Positions 37,555 to 48,994 are shown, counted from the first letter of the stretch. The stretch: 64,000 bases of DNA from Marinobacter halodurans (GCF_004327985.1 NZ_SJDL01000002.1:124001-188000), one strand, 5' to 3'. Numbers and translations are program-made. Notes: generated by a model from the letters alone, not told the origin.

Positions 37555-38001
37555 ATGACCTGGAAACCCCACGCTACCGTCGCCGTGATTACCGAAAAGG
37601 ATGGCCGTTTCCTGATGGTGGAGGAGCGCAGCAATGGCCGCATCGTCTTCAATCAGCCGGCCGGCCATGTCGAGGAGCACGAGACGATCCTCGACGCGGC
37701 ACGCCGCGAAGCCCTCGAGGAAACCGGCTGGAGCGTTGAACCCCGCCACTTCCTGGGCCTGTATACCTATCTCGCGCCGGCCAACGGTCGCACCTACTAC
37801 CGCATGTGCTTCGTCGCCGAAGCCCTCCAGCACAAAACCGAGGAGCTGGACGACGACATCATCGCCGCGCACTGGCTGACCTACGACGAGCTGCGGGAAC
37901 GCCAGGAATCCCTGCGCAGTCCGCTGGTCCTGCGCTGTGTCGAGGACTACCTGGCCGGCCGGCGCTTCCCGCTGTCGGTGATTGTCGATCCGGCCGCCTG
38001 A
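37555..38001 (+). CDS. Nudix hydrolase, NudJ-like
   Basis: This 148-residue Nudix hydrolase has the box GHVEEHETILDAARREALEE, fitting GX5EX7REUXEEXGU. NudJ of E. coli, found upstream of mnmA, hydrolyses thiamine-precursor and nucleoside pyrophosphates. Its position 120 bases upstream of mnmA and close length (153 in E. coli) support the NudJ subgroup. It abuts rluE with no gap, as in E. coli where rluE and nudJ are also neighbours. Confidence 0.87.
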   Translation: MTWKPHATVAVITEKDGRFLMVEERSNGRIVFNQPAGHVEEHETILDAARREALEETGWSVEPRHFLGLYTYLAPANGRTYYRMCFVAEALQHKTEELDDDIIAAHWLTYDELRERQESLRSPLVLRCVEDYLAGRRFPLSVIVDPAA

Positions 38002-38121
38002 GCCGGCCCGGTCTCCCGGCATCTACGGATCACGCTGGCGCGGCAAACCTGTTAGAATGCGCGACATTCGTGGGCCAGCAAGGCCCGGTACATGTCCCAT
38101 GAAACACGGTTCGTCTGCGCC

Positions 38122-39267
38122 ATGACCGAGTCCACAACCAGAGACAACCAGAACACCCGCGTCATCGTCGGCATGTCCGGCGGTGTTGATTCGTCCGTCG
38201 CCGCCCTGCTGCTGAAGGAACAGGGCTACGCGGTCGAAGGCCTGTTCATGAAGAACTGGGACGAGGACGACGGCACCGAGTACTGCACCGCGATGACGGA
38301 CCTCGCGGACGCGCAGGCGGTTGCCGACAGCATTGGCATCAAGCTGCACACCGCCAGCTTTGCCGCGGAATACTGGGACCGCGTGTTTGAGCACTTCCTG
38401 TCGGAGTACAAGGCCGGCCGCACACCGAACCCGGACATCCTGTGCAACAAGGAAGTCAAATTCCGCGCCTTTCTGGACTATGCCATTACCCTGGGCGCCG
38501 ACTACATCGCCACCGGCCATTACGCCCGCCGCCGGGTGGACGGCGATGGTGTCGCGCAGTTGATCAAGGGCCTGGACGACAACAAAGACCAGAGCTATTT
38601 CCTGCATGCCGTTTCCGGTGAACGTATCGCCCGCACGCTGTTCCCCGTGGGCGAAATCGAAAAGCCGGAAGTGCGCCGGATTGCCGAGAGAGCCGGTCTG
38701 GTGACGCACGACAAGAAGGACTCCACCGGGATCTGCTTCATTGGCGAGCGTAAGTTCCGCGATTTCCTCAAGCAGTATATCCCGGCCCAACCGGGCGATA
38801 TCGAAACACCGGACGGCGATGTCATCGGTCGCCATCAGGGCCTGATGTACCACACCATCGGCCAGCGTCAGGGACTGGGTATTGGCGGCCTGAGCCATTA
38901 CAGCGACGACCCCTGGTATGTGGCGGAAAAGGACCTGGACCGCAACGTGCTGATCGCGGTCCAGGGCAAACAGCATCCCCTGCTGTTCTCCCGTGGGCTG
39001 ACCAGCGGCCCCATCGACTGGGTGGCCGGGCACGCGCCGGCCAGCGAATTCCGCTGTCACGCCAAGACGCGCTACCGTCAGCCCGACCAGGCCTGCACCG
39101 TCACCGTCACGGGCAAAGGCTGCCGGGTCGTCTTCGACGACGCCCAGCGAGCCGTCACGCCCGGACAATCCGTGGTGTTCTACGACGGCGACGTTTGCCT
39201 GGGCGGCGGGGTGATCGAAACCACCTGGCGAGACCAGTCCCCGGCCCTGGATCGCTCGGCTTCCTGA
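38122..39267 (+). CDS. mnmA: tRNA-specific 2-thiouridylase
   Basis: This 381-residue enzyme puts sulfur on U34 of tRNA-Lys, -Glu and -Gln, using sulfur relayed by the TusA/BCDE chain. The PP-loop is GMSGGVDSS, and the two catalytic cysteines are in [12 protein letters not shown] and [13 protein letters not shown] TusA homologue is encoded at 58.6 kb. I start at ATG 38122; a start at 38092 is also possible and neither has a clear ribosome site. A TAGAAT -10 element is at 38053. Confidence 0.94.
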   Translation: MTESTTRDNQNTRVIVGMSGGVDSSVAALLLKEQGYAVEGLFMKNWDEDDGTEYCTAMTDLADAQAVADSIGIKLHTASFAAEYWDRVFEHFLSEYKAGRTPNPDILCNKEVKFRAFLDYAITLGADYIATGHYARRRVDGDGVAQLIKGLDDNKDQSYFLHAVSGERIARTLFPVGEIEKPEVRRIAERAGLVTHDKKDSTGICFIGERKFRDFLKQYIPAQPGDIETPDGDVIGRHQGLMYHTIGQRQGLGIGGLSHYSDDPWYVAEKDLDRNVLIAVQGKQHPLLFSRGLTSGPIDWVAGHAPASEFRCHAKTRYRQPDQACTVTVTGKGCRVVFDDAQRAVTPGQSVVFYDGDVCLGGGVIETTWRDQSPALDRSAS

Positions 39268-39350
39268 CCGTCGGTCCACCGGTCGCGAACCATTCCCGTG
39301 CAAGACTTTCCAACAACAAACCGGCCATCTGATAACGCTGTGAGGTCACC

Positions 39351-39992
39351 TTGAGCCGATCCCTGGAAGAACAGACACAAGCCCTGGCAGGCGTATTCCA
39401 GGCTGCCGAACTGGTTCAGCAGATTGCCCATCGGGGCCAGTGCGCGCCGTCCACGTTCGAAACCTGTATCCGCTCCCTGTTCATCACCGATCCGCCGGAC
39501 ACGCTCAGCGTCTACGGCGAGTTGCGGGATTTGCGGGAAGGACTGGCGGTGCTCTGCGGCCTGCTGAAGAAGCAGGACGGTCAGCAGGATGTGGAAATCC
39601 TGCGTTATGCCCTCAACCTCGTGCACCTGGAAGCCCGCCTGCGCAAACGTCCCGATATGATGGAGATTATCGGCAGCCGCATCGATCAGGCCCGGCACAC
39701 TGCCGATCATTTTGGCTACAACCACGTCAACCTGATCAACAACCTCGCCTCCATCTACACCGACACCATCAGCACCTTCCGCCTGCGCATCCAGGTCACC
39801 GGCGACCCCAACCAGTTGCAGGTCCCGGAAAATGCCGCCCGTATCCGCGCACTGCTGCTGGCCGGCATCCGCTCTGCGGTCCTCTGGCGTCAGCTGGGCG
39901 GGCGCCGCTGGCACCTGGTGTTCTTCCGCAAGCGGGTCATCGAGGTGGCGCAGCGGCTTTCGGAGCAGGCCAACCAGGCCGTTTTCCACTGA
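39351..39992 (+). CDS. hflD: High-frequency lysogenization protein HflD homologue
   Basis: This 213-residue, mostly helical protein of the HflD family lies between mnmA and purB as in E. coli and Pseudomonas. It starts with TTG, preceded by GAGGT six bases upstream. HflD is membrane-associated and in E. coli interferes with lambda CII; the cellular role is unclear. Conserved pieces are LAGVFQAAELVQQIAHRG and GYNHVNLINNLASIY. Confidence 0.88.
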   Translation: MSRSLEEQTQALAGVFQAAELVQQIAHRGQCAPSTFETCIRSLFITDPPDTLSVYGELRDLREGLAVLCGLLKKQDGQQDVEILRYALNLVHLEARLRKRPDMMEIIGSRIDQARHTADHFGYNHVNLINNLASIYTDTISTFRLRIQVTGDPNQLQVPENAARIRALLLAGIRSAVLWRQLGGRRWHLVFFRKRVIEVAQRLSEQANQAVFH

Positions 39993-40046
39993 TTCCCGGC
40001 GCCGGGTGGTGTATCATAGGCGCCATTTTCCCACGCGGCGATTTGA

Positions 40047-41464
<1,418 letters not shown>

Positions 41465-41465
<1 letters not shown>

Positions 41466-42622
41466 TGCAGATCCCCGGTGGACTCGATGCCGACGTTTTC
41501 CTGCGTGACTACTGGCAGAAGAAGCCACTGGTGATCCGTCAGGCCTTTCCGGACCTGACCTCACCGGTCTCCGCCGACGAGCTAGCCGGCCTGGCCTGCG
41601 AGGAAGCGGTGGAGTCGCGCATCGTGATCGAGGACGACGGCGGCCGCCCCTGGCAACTGGAAAACGGTCCGTTCGCGCCGGAGCGTTTCGAATCGCTGCC
41701 GGCCACCCACTGGACCCTGCTGGTCCAGGGGCTGGACCATTGGGTGCCGGAGCTGGCGCCACTGCTGGACCGTTTTCGCTTCGTGCCCAACTGGCGGCTG
41801 GACGACATCATGGCCAGCTATGCCCCCGAAGGCGGCAGCGTAGGCCCGCATTACGATCAGTACGATGTGTTCCTGCTGCAGGCGGAAGGCAGTCGCGAGT
41901 GGCACTTCGGCGGCCCCTGTGATGAAACGTCACCCCGGGTCGAAGGCACGCCGCTGCGCATCCTGAGCGACTGGCGCGGCGAGGAAACCGTTGTCCTTGA
42001 ACCCGGCGACATGCTCTACCTGCCACCGGGCATCGGCCATCACGGCATTGCCCGCGGCGACTGCATCACCCTGTCGGTCGGCTTCCGCGCACCCAGTTAC
42101 GACGATATCCTGACCGGCTTCAGCGACTTCCTGTGCAACCAGCCCGGTGCCGAACAGCTGCTGCGGGACCCGGACCTGACAACCCAGGACAATCCGGGCG
42201 AAATCACGCCGGCCGCCATCGACGGCGTCAGCCGCATCGTCGAGTCGGCGCTGGAACGCCGGGACCTCCTGGCCCTCTGGCTGGGTCAGTATACGACCGC
42301 GCCCAAGAACGCCCACATCGTGGTGCCACCCGAGGAGCCGGTGGATGCCGACAGCCTCTGCAGCGCCCTGGACAACGGCGCCTGGCTGCGCTGGAACGAA
42401 GGCTCCCGTTTTGCTTACCATAATCTGGAAGAGCAGACGGCGCTGTTCGTCGACGGGGAACGCTACATGCTGAGCGGCGATGCCCGCGGCATCGCCCCCC
42501 TCCTCTGCGCCGGCCATCGGCCGGATCCGGAGCGGATGGCCGAACTGGCCCGGGATGAGGCTCTGGGCGGTCTGCTCACGACACTGATCAACCAGGGCAG
42601 TCTTTATCTCGAATGGAACTGA
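41465..42622 (+). CDS. roxA: Ribosomal protein L16 arginine hydroxylase RoxA/YcfD
   Basis: This 385-residue JmjC-type 2-oxoglutarate oxygenase hydroxylates an arginine of ribosomal protein L16. Iron ligands are H129 and D131 (GPHYDQYDV) and a histidine of the GHHG pair at 192-193. A winged-helix-like C-terminal domain follows, as in E. coli YcfD (373 residues). It overlaps purB by one base and the next gene by 10, so all three are tightly coupled. Confidence 0.92.
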
Positions 42623-43578
42623 AAATCCGCAAGTACAGCTGGCAACTGGCCCCGTCGGCCATCCGCGACATTCGCCAGACCGTCTTCATTGACGAGCAGG
42701 GCGTGCCGGCGGACCTGGAGTGGGACGAGACGGACGAGATCTCAGACCACTTCATCGGTGTACTTCCGGACAATACCCCGGTCGCCGTGGCACGGCTTGT
42801 GCCATCGGTAACGGATGTCGGGCACATCGGCCGCATGGCGATCCTCAGGGAGCACCGGGGCCGGGGCTATGGCGAGCAGATGCTTCGGCACATCATGCAG
42901 GAGGCCGCCAGCCAGTTCGACCAGTTACACCTGAGCGCCCAGCAATACGCGGTGCCGTTCTACGAAAAGCTGGGCTTCCACGTCTGCTCCACACCCTACG
43001 ACGATGCCGGCATTCCTCACCTGGATATGCGCTGCCTGGCCGCCCCCCAGATCCTGGCCGGCGGAAGCAGAACGCATAACCCAACCATTCTCGGCCGGGA
43101 TGACAGCACCTGGCACTTTGCCCAGGAAGGTGAGTACCACAACCTGCTGGATACGGTCGCAGGCCAGGCCAGCCAGCGCATCTGGCTCTATGACCGGCTG
43201 CTGGAGCATGACCTCTATGACCGCCAGCGCCTGCGCGACATCTTCTCGGAGATGGCGCGCCGCCATCGCGTCTGCGAGATCCGCCTGCTGGTCCACGACG
43301 ACAAGCCGCTGGTCCAGCGCCGGCACCAGCTTGTCCAACTGATGAAGCGGCTTCCCAGCAAGATCGAACTGCGGCTGGTGAACCCGGATTACCCCAGCGA
43401 GGAACAGGCGTTCCTGCTCGCCGACCGGGACGCCCTGGCCTACCGGCACCGGTTCGACAGTCTCGAGGGTTGGGCCCGGTTCGCCGATTCCGGCCGGGTC
43501 AAGCTCCAGGCCGAGGCCTTCCAGCGCATGTGGGATACCGCCAGACCCTCCCTGGAGCTGCGCGAGCTACCGCTCTGA
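42613..43578 (+). CDS. GNAT acetyltransferase with C-terminal unknown domain
   Basis: This 321-residue protein has an N-terminal GNAT domain (about 1-145) with the acetyl-CoA site REHRGRGYGEQML, like ElaA-type proteins, and a C-terminal domain of about 170 residues (150-321) that resembles a phospholipase-D-like or DUF7931 fold rather than a second GNAT. It overlaps roxA by 10 bases and ends inside the lysR 3' end by 12 bases. The same gene follows roxA in Pseudomonas. The substrate is unknown. Confidence 0.8.
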   Translation: MELKIRKYSWQLAPSAIRDIRQTVFIDEQGVPADLEWDETDEISDHFIGVLPDNTPVAVARLVPSVTDVGHIGRMAILREHRGRGYGEQMLRHIMQEAASQFDQLHLSAQQYAVPFYEKLGFHVCSTPYDDAGIPHLDMRCLAAPQILAGGSRTHNPTILGRDDSTWHFAQEGEYHNLLDTVAGQASQRIWLYDRLLEHDLYDRQRLRDIFSEMARRHRVCEIRLLVHDDKPLVQRRHQLVQLMKRLPSKIELRLVNPDYPSEEQAFLLADRDALAYRHRFDSLEGWARFADSGRVKLQAEAFQRMWDTARPSLELRELPL

Positions 43579-44577
43579 CTGCATACTGGGTCTAACGCCC
43601 TGATCCTCGAACGGACGACCAAAGTCGGCAAACTCCACATCGACTTCAGCCGCCACCTCGGCGATCAGCCGACGCAGCCACTGGTGGTCCGGATTGTGCT
43701 GGAGCAAGGGGCTCCAGGCCATCTTCAGTTCGAACGGCGGAATGGTGAACGGCGGCACCTTCACCACGAGGTTGGCGTTTTCCCGCTGTAGCCAGGCGGC
43801 CCGGCTGGGCAGGGTGGCAATCAGGTCGTGCTGCTCCGCCAGCAGCATCGCCACCTGGTAGTGCCGGGTGAAAACCGAGATACGGCGCTTGCGGCCCATC
43901 AGGGACAGGGCCTCATCCACCCAGCCCAGGCGCTGCACGTCCTGGGGGTTCACCCCGACGCCGACACCGAACCCGGTCTTGCTCACCCAGATATGGCTGG
44001 CGTCCAGGTAGGTGTCCAGCGTAAACGGCTCGCGCAGGATCGGGTTCTTGGCGTTCATCAGGCAGGCAAAGTATTCGGTCCAGAGCGTTTTCTGGTGAAA
44101 CGACTGGGGTAGCTTGTCGAATCGGTTGATCGCCATGTCCAGGCGCCCCTGCTCCACATCCGGAAAACTGACATCACTGGGCGTCAACACATCCAGCGTG
44201 ACATGGGGGGCTTCCTGGCGGATGCGGCGCAGCACCCGGGGAATCAGGCAGGATTCCGCATAGTCACTGGCCATGATCCGGAAAACCCGGTTACTCTGGG
44301 CCGCATCAAATTCCGATTTGGCCTGGACCGCCCGCTCGATATCCGCCAGCACGTTGCGTACCAGGGGCTTGAGTTCACGGGCGCGCTCGGTTGCGGTCAT
44401 GCCTTCGCTGGTGCGCACCAGCAGCGGGTCACCGAACAGGTCCCGGAGGCGGCGCAGGCCATTGCTCATCGCCGGTTGCGTGATGCCCAGGTGGTTGGCC
44501 GCCTTGGTCACGTTCTTTTCCCGGAGCAACACATCCAGGTAGACCAACAGGTTGAGATCAACGCGCGAAATGTCCAT
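43567..44577 (-). CDS. LysR-type transcriptional regulator
   Basis: This 336-residue regulator has an N-terminal helix-turn-helix with ADHLGITQPAMSNGLRRLRDLF-like sequence (here AANHLGITQPAMSNGLRRL) and a C-terminal sensor domain, the NodD-like group judging by the DLNLLVYLDVLLREKNVTKA start. No transport or catabolic gene is adjacent that would name its inducer; the divergent neighbour is a coiled-coil protein of unknown role. It is convergent with the GNAT gene with 12 shared bases. Confidence 0.88.
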   Translation of the reverse strand: MDISRVDLNLLVYLDVLLREKNVTKAANHLGITQPAMSNGLRRLRDLFGDPLLVRTSEGMTATERARELKPLVRNVLADIERAVQAKSEFDAAQSNRVFRIMASDYAESCLIPRVLRRIRQEAPHVTLDVLTPSDVSFPDVEQGRLDMAINRFDKLPQSFHQKTLWTEYFACLMNAKNPILREPFTLDTYLDASHIWVSKTGFGVGVGVNPQDVQRLGWVDEALSLMGRKRRISVFTRHYQVAMLLAEQHDLIATLPSRAAWLQRENANLVVKVPPFTIPPFELKMAWSPLLQHNPDHQWLRRLIAEVAAEVDVEFADFGRPFEDQGVRPSMQSER

Positions 44578-44793
44578 GAAGTCATCCAGTCACCGGTTTG
44601 AGAGCCAGAGTACCATTCATGCAAAAAATGCAAAACCCAGACTTCATTACCCTGATAAATCAAAGCTTCCCGCCCCAAATCAGGCAGGTTGCTCGCACAC
44701 ATAACTTAACCCTTTGAAAGTGCGTATTGCGCTATACTCGAAAGCGGCATAATCGGCGCGTATCAGAATCATAGAGAGACGGCAGTCTGAAAC

Positions 44794-45570
44794 ATGGATA
44801 CAACCACCATCGTCATCTTTTTCGCAGTTATCGTCCTTCTTTCCATCGCCGTTATTGTCTTCGTGCAAATCCGGGAAAAGGCCAGGATAGAACGGGCAAG
44901 ACGGGCCAAGACGCTTGAAGACACATTCCGGCTGACCCAGCGCCTGCTGGACGAGTTGCCGCCCCAGTATCTGACCCAGGACCTGAAATCCATCATGCTG
45001 ATGCGGGCCGACGAAGTCTGCCGCAGTCTGGCCGACCTGAAGACCGACCTGCCGGTCAAGCAATGGGCGGACGAGACCAGGACTCGCCGCCAGCGCCTGG
45101 AAGATGGCGCCGACGAGCGCTCTCCCCAGCGCATCGACACGCCCGGTCGAGCGGCCGAGGTGAAAGGCCTGCTGCAATCCCTGTTCCGGCTGATCGAGGG
45201 CATGCAGCAACGCAACCGGATCGAGTCGACAGTCGCCCGCAAGAACCTGAAACTTGTCCTGTTCCTGGTCCACAAGACCCAGGCTGACTACCACGTCTCA
45301 CAAGCTCGTGAGATGATCCGGCAGAATCAGGTCCGAAAGGCGATTCACGCCTACCACCTCGCGTCCACCGAACTGGGCAAGGCCAAGGACAACCCGATGG
45401 CGGTCAAGGCCATCAAGAGCTTCCGCACCCGTATCAAGGAGCTGGAAGCCATGGCCAGCGCCCAGGAAGGCGACCCGGGCAAGGACCAGGAAAAGCATCG
45501 CCTCGACAAGGAATGGGATTCTTTCCTGCACGAAGAAGAATGGAAAAAAAAGGCCGATTACGACGATTAG
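44794..45570 (+). CDS. Membrane-anchored coiled-coil protein, function unknown
   Basis: This 258-residue protein has one N-terminal membrane helix (residues 5-25, IVIFFAVIVLLSIAVIVFV) followed by a long charged helical region with likely coiled coils at about 28-80 and 150-230, and an acidic end rich in Lys and Glu. It lies 43 bases upstream of a hybrid histidine kinase and may be its partner. I do not recognise the family. It resembles proteins of marine gammaproteobacteria annotated as hypothetical. Confidence 0.65.
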   Translation: MDTTTIVIFFAVIVLLSIAVIVFVQIREKARIERARRAKTLEDTFRLTQRLLDELPPQYLTQDLKSIMLMRADEVCRSLADLKTDLPVKQWADETRTRRQRLEDGADERSPQRIDTPGRAAEVKGLLQSLFRLIEGMQQRNRIESTVARKNLKLVLFLVHKTQADYHVSQAREMIRQNQVRKAIHAYHLASTELGKAKDNPMAVKAIKSFRTRIKELEAMASAQEGDPGKDQEKHRLDKEWDSFLHEEEWKKKADYDD

Positions 45571-45613
45571 TGCACCGGCCTCCGTCATCAGTGCAACAGG
45601 GATTGTTTAAGCT

Positions 45614-47938
45614 GTGAGTACGCCCTTCACCAAACGCCTGTCATTCCGGCTGACCCGCAACACGGTCCTGCTGGCCATGGCACTGGGTATCCTGCTCAAC
45701 ATGATCCAGGTGACCCTGGACTATTTCAGCGCCCGGGAGAGCATGGACGAAGAGATCCGGGCGTTGATGGACATCAGCTTCAGTCCCGCTTCGCAAATTG
45801 CCTATAACATCGATACCCGGCTGGCCAAGGAGCTGCTCGACGGCCTCCTGCGCCATCCGGCCATCGTCGACGCGCGCATCGTCGACCCGGATGGCCGCAT
45901 CCTGGCGGCTTCCACGCGTCCATCGACCGACTCCGCATACCGCTTCCTCAGTGATTTCCTGTTCGGACCCAACCGGGAGTACAGCGAGAACCTGCGGGTC
46001 CCCCAGCTCGAGGAAATCCCGCTGGGCCAGTTGGAAGTGCGCATCGATACCTACCACTATGGCACGGCCTTCCTGAGCCGGGCGGCCTACACCCTGGTCA
46101 GCGGGTTCCTGAAAAGCCTGATTCTCAGCGTCATCCTGCTGTTCATTTTCTATTTCATCCTGACCAAGCCGTTGATGCGGGTGATCCAGGCGCTGCATGA
46201 AGTGGATCCGAAAACCCCCGAGAAAATCCGCCTGCCGGTACCCCGGAATCACAGCTCCGACGAAATCGGCCAGATGGTTGGCATCATCAACCAGCACCTC
46301 GACACCATCGACAGCAGTCTCGATCAGGTCCGCCTGGCCGAAAGCAAGATGAAGCACTACTCGTCCAAACTGGAACGGGAAGTCGAGGACCGCACGCGGG
46401 AAATCTCCGAGAAGAACGAAGCCCTGCAACGGGGCAACCGGGCCCTGATCCGCGCCAAGGAGGATGCCGTTCACCGGGCCCGCAGCCGGGCCAACTTCCT
46501 GGCCAGCATGAGCCATGAGATCCGGACGCCGCTTAACGGCGTGCTGGGCATGCTCAGCCTGACACTGGAAAGTGAGCTGTCGCCCAGTCAGCGCAACCGC
46601 CTGGAAATCGCCTATAACGCCGGCCAGAGCCTGCTCAGCCTGCTCAACGACATCCTGGACATCTCCAAGGTCGAAGCCGGCAAACTGAATCTCGAGGCGA
46701 TCGAATTCAACCTGCGCGAAGTCATCGAGGAATGCGCCACCCTGCTCAGCCAACAGGCCCTCAGCCGCAACGTCGAAATGGTCATTGACATCGATCCCGA
46801 CTTACCCGAGACCCTTCAGGGCGACCCGACCCGCGTGCGGCAGATCGTCAACAACCTCCTGGGCAACGGCATCAAGTTCACGGAATCCGGCGAAGTCCGT
46901 ATTCGCGCCGTGACCCGCAATGGCGAGACCCGCATTGATGTGATCGACACCGGCATCGGCATGAACGATGAAACCCTGCGCCGGATTTTCTCACCGTTCT
47001 CACAGGGCAAGGCCGATACCACCCGCCGTTATGGCGGCACCGGCCTCGGGCTGACGCTCTGCCGCCAGTTGGTGGAACGGATGCACGGCCATATCACCGT
47101 GGAATCCCGCGAGCACAACGGAACCCACTTCACCGTTATCCTGCCTCTGCCGGTGCGTACCCCGGCCCGGAAGAACGCATTCGATCAGTCCCCCCTCCGT
47201 GAGCAGGGCGTTATCCTCGATATCCCTCACGACAACCCGCACCGGCTGCCCCTGGAGCGCCAGTTGCAAGCCTGGCAGATTCCGGTGCACACCCGGGACG
47301 AAGGTCCGGCAGCAGCCTATCTCTGTGACAGTAAGACGCTGACCCGCGGCTCACTGGCCGATCAGCCCCTGGATTGCCCCCTGGTCCTGATCGGCGAGCC
47401 GGAGCAGGCCATCCACACGGTGTCCGGCCAGAAAGTCCGCGCTATCGCCCTGCCCCTGAGGCGTAACCAGCTTGAGCAGACCCTGCTGCTGGCAACCGGT
47501 GAGTCGGTGCCAAGCATCCCGGCCACCGACGCAGACGCAACGGAACCCAGCACCAACCTCAACATCCTTCTGGTGGAAGACAATCGCGTCAACCAGATCG
47601 TGGCCAGCAGCATGCTGCGCAAGCTGGGCTATCGGGTGGACCTGGCGGAAAACGGTGAGCGTGCCCTGGCGGCGCTGGACAAGCAGAGCTACGACATCGT
47701 GCTGATGGACTGCCAGATGCCGGTGATGGACGGCTATGCCGCCACCAAACGCATCCGCAAGCATCCGGAATGGCGCGACCTGCCGGTGATCGCGGTAACG
47801 GCCAACGTCATGCAGGGCGACAAGGATGACTGCCTGGCCGCCGGCATGAACGACTACGTCACCAAGCCCTACAACAAGGACGAGCTGCGTCAGGTGATCG
47901 AGCACTGGGCCAGCCAGACTGTCCGTCAGGGCAACTGA
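45614..47938 (+). CDS. Hybrid sensor histidine kinase
   Basis: This 774-residue kinase has a membrane helix near residues 17-37, a periplasmic domain of about 120 residues, a second helix near 165-185, HAMP (185-240), a coiled coil, HisKA with phospho-acceptor H301 (ASMSHEIRTPLNG), HATPase ending near 515, a degenerate receiver-like region (525-640) without the Asp, and a C-terminal receiver with D699 (IVLMDCQMPVMDG). No HPt domain follows, unlike GacS/BarA. Start is GTG 45614 with a weak ribosome site. No response-regulator gene is next to it. It shares 13 bases of 3' end with the ohrR-like gene. Confidence 0.85.
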   Translation: MSTPFTKRLSFRLTRNTVLLAMALGILLNMIQVTLDYFSARESMDEEIRALMDISFSPASQIAYNIDTRLAKELLDGLLRHPAIVDARIVDPDGRILAASTRPSTDSAYRFLSDFLFGPNREYSENLRVPQLEEIPLGQLEVRIDTYHYGTAFLSRAAYTLVSGFLKSLILSVILLFIFYFILTKPLMRVIQALHEVDPKTPEKIRLPVPRNHSSDEIGQMVGIINQHLDTIDSSLDQVRLAESKMKHYSSKLEREVEDRTREISEKNEALQRGNRALIRAKEDAVHRARSRANFLASMSHEIRTPLNGVLGMLSLTLESELSPSQRNRLEIAYNAGQSLLSLLNDILDISKVEAGKLNLEAIEFNLREVIEECATLLSQQALSRNVEMVIDIDPDLPETLQGDPTRVRQIVNNLLGNGIKFTESGEVRIRAVTRNGETRIDVIDTGIGMNDETLRRIFSPFSQGKADTTRRYGGTGLGLTLCRQLVERMHGHITVESREHNGTHFTVILPLPVRTPARKNAFDQSPLREQGVILDIPHDNPHRLPLERQLQAWQIPVHTRDEGPAAAYLCDSKTLTRGSLADQPLDCPLVLIGEPEQAIHTVSGQKVRAIALPLRRNQLEQTLLLATGESVPSIPATDADATEPSTNLNILLVEDNRVNQIVASSMLRKLGYRVDLAENGERALAALDKQSYDIVLMDCQMPVMDGYAATKRIRKHPEWRDLPVIAVTANVMQGDKDDCLAAGMNDYVTKPYNKDELRQVIEHWASQTVRQGN

Positions 47939-48393
47939 TCCAGCAGTGCCTGCAGGCTCCTGCGCAGTGACTGGGCCTGCTCCAGATCCAGGCCACTGCG
48001 GCACAGCAGCTTCCCGGGCACCTCCAGCGCCCGTTGTCGCAGGGCGCGCCCCTCTTCGGTCAGCGCCAGGGTCACCACCCGCTCGTCGTCGGGATGTCGC
48101 CGGCGCTGCAGCAGGTTGCGGGCCTCAAGGCGCTTGAGCAATGGCGTCAGTGTGCCCGAATCCAGCTTCAGGCGCCGGCCGACAAACGACACGCTGATCC
48201 GTTCAGCGTCCGGTGCCTGCCCCCCGGCGGGCGGATCCACCTCCCAGAGAACCAGCATGACCAGATACTGTGGATACGTCAGCCCCAAGGCATCCAACAA
48301 CGGACGATAGAGCCCGGTGACGGCACGATTCGCCGCGTAGAGCGCAAAGCAGACCTGGTTATCCAGTGCCAGGGGATCGTTGTTTCCAGCCAT
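47926..48393 (-). CDS. MarR/OhrR-type organic peroxide sensor regulator
   Basis: This 155-residue winged-helix regulator begins with the OhrR signature: C15 in [13 protein letters not shown] is at the position of the peroxide-sensing Cys15 of Bacillus OhrR, and [12 protein letters not shown] follows. A second cysteine, C131, fits the two-cysteine type of Xanthomonas OhrR. I start at ATG 48393, whose A overlaps the glutathione peroxidase stop by one base. OhrR usually controls ohr; here the partner is a glutathione peroxidase. The frame is open 36 codons more inside that gene. Confidence 0.88.
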   Translation of the reverse strand: MAGNNDPLALDNQVCFALYAANRAVTGLYRPLLDALGLTYPQYLVMLVLWEVDPPAGGQAPDAERISVSFVGRRLKLDSGTLTPLLKRLEARNLLQRRRHPDDERVVTLALTEEGRALRQRALEVPGKLLCRSGLDLEQAQSLRRSLQALLDQLP

Positions 48394-48878
48394 CAGAGCA
48401 GTTTTTCGATGTCTTTCCGGAGATCTTCCGGCTTGGCGGTGGGCGGGTAACGCTTGACCACCTCTCCCTGGCGGTTTACCAGGAACTTGGTGAAGTTCCA
48501 CTTGATCTTCTCCGAGCCCATCAACCCCTTGGCCTGGTGCTTGAGGAAGCGGTATAGCGGGTGGGTGTTGTCACCGTTCACCTCGATCTTGGCGAACATC
48601 GGGAAATCCACCCCGTAGTTCAGGCTGCAGAACTGGCTGATCTCGTCGTTACTGCCGGGATCCTGACTGAGAAACTGGTTGCAGGGAAAGCCCAGCACCT
48701 CGAAGCCCTTATCGCCCAGTTCCTTATGCAGGGTCTGCAAACCTTCGAACTGTGGCGTAAAACCGCATTTACTGGCGGTATTCACGATTAGCAGGACCTG
48801 GCCGCTGTAGTCGGCCATGGCGCGGGTATTCCCCTTGATGTCCTGGACCTCGATGTCATAGAGGCTCTCTGTTGTCAT
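48393..48878 (-). CDS. Glutathione peroxidase family protein
   Basis: This 161-residue peroxidase has cysteine C38 (TASKCGFTPQ) in place of selenocysteine, GFPCNQF with a resolving cysteine, and WNFTKFLV with the conserved Trp. Such bacterial enzymes (BsaA/BtuE-like) usually use thioredoxin and reduce organic hydroperoxides. The start has AGGAGA upstream. It is in an operon with an OhrR-like sensor, which likely represses both. Confidence 0.9.
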   Translation of the reverse strand: MTTESLYDIEVQDIKGNTRAMADYSGQVLLIVNTASKCGFTPQFEGLQTLHKELGDKGFEVLGFPCNQFLSQDPGSNDEISQFCSLNYGVDFPMFAKIEVNGDNTHPLYRFLKHQAKGLMGSEKIKWNFTKFLVNRQGEVVKRYPPTAKPEDLRKDIEKLL

Positions 48879-48994
48879 TCCGTTGTCTCCTGTGGTGTCG
48901 GCAAGGCCGGGAAGGCTCTATTTATATTGAAGGCCATTCAATTGTGCACAATTAGAATAGCGCAAACAAGTCCGGAGCACCCGGTCCGATACGG

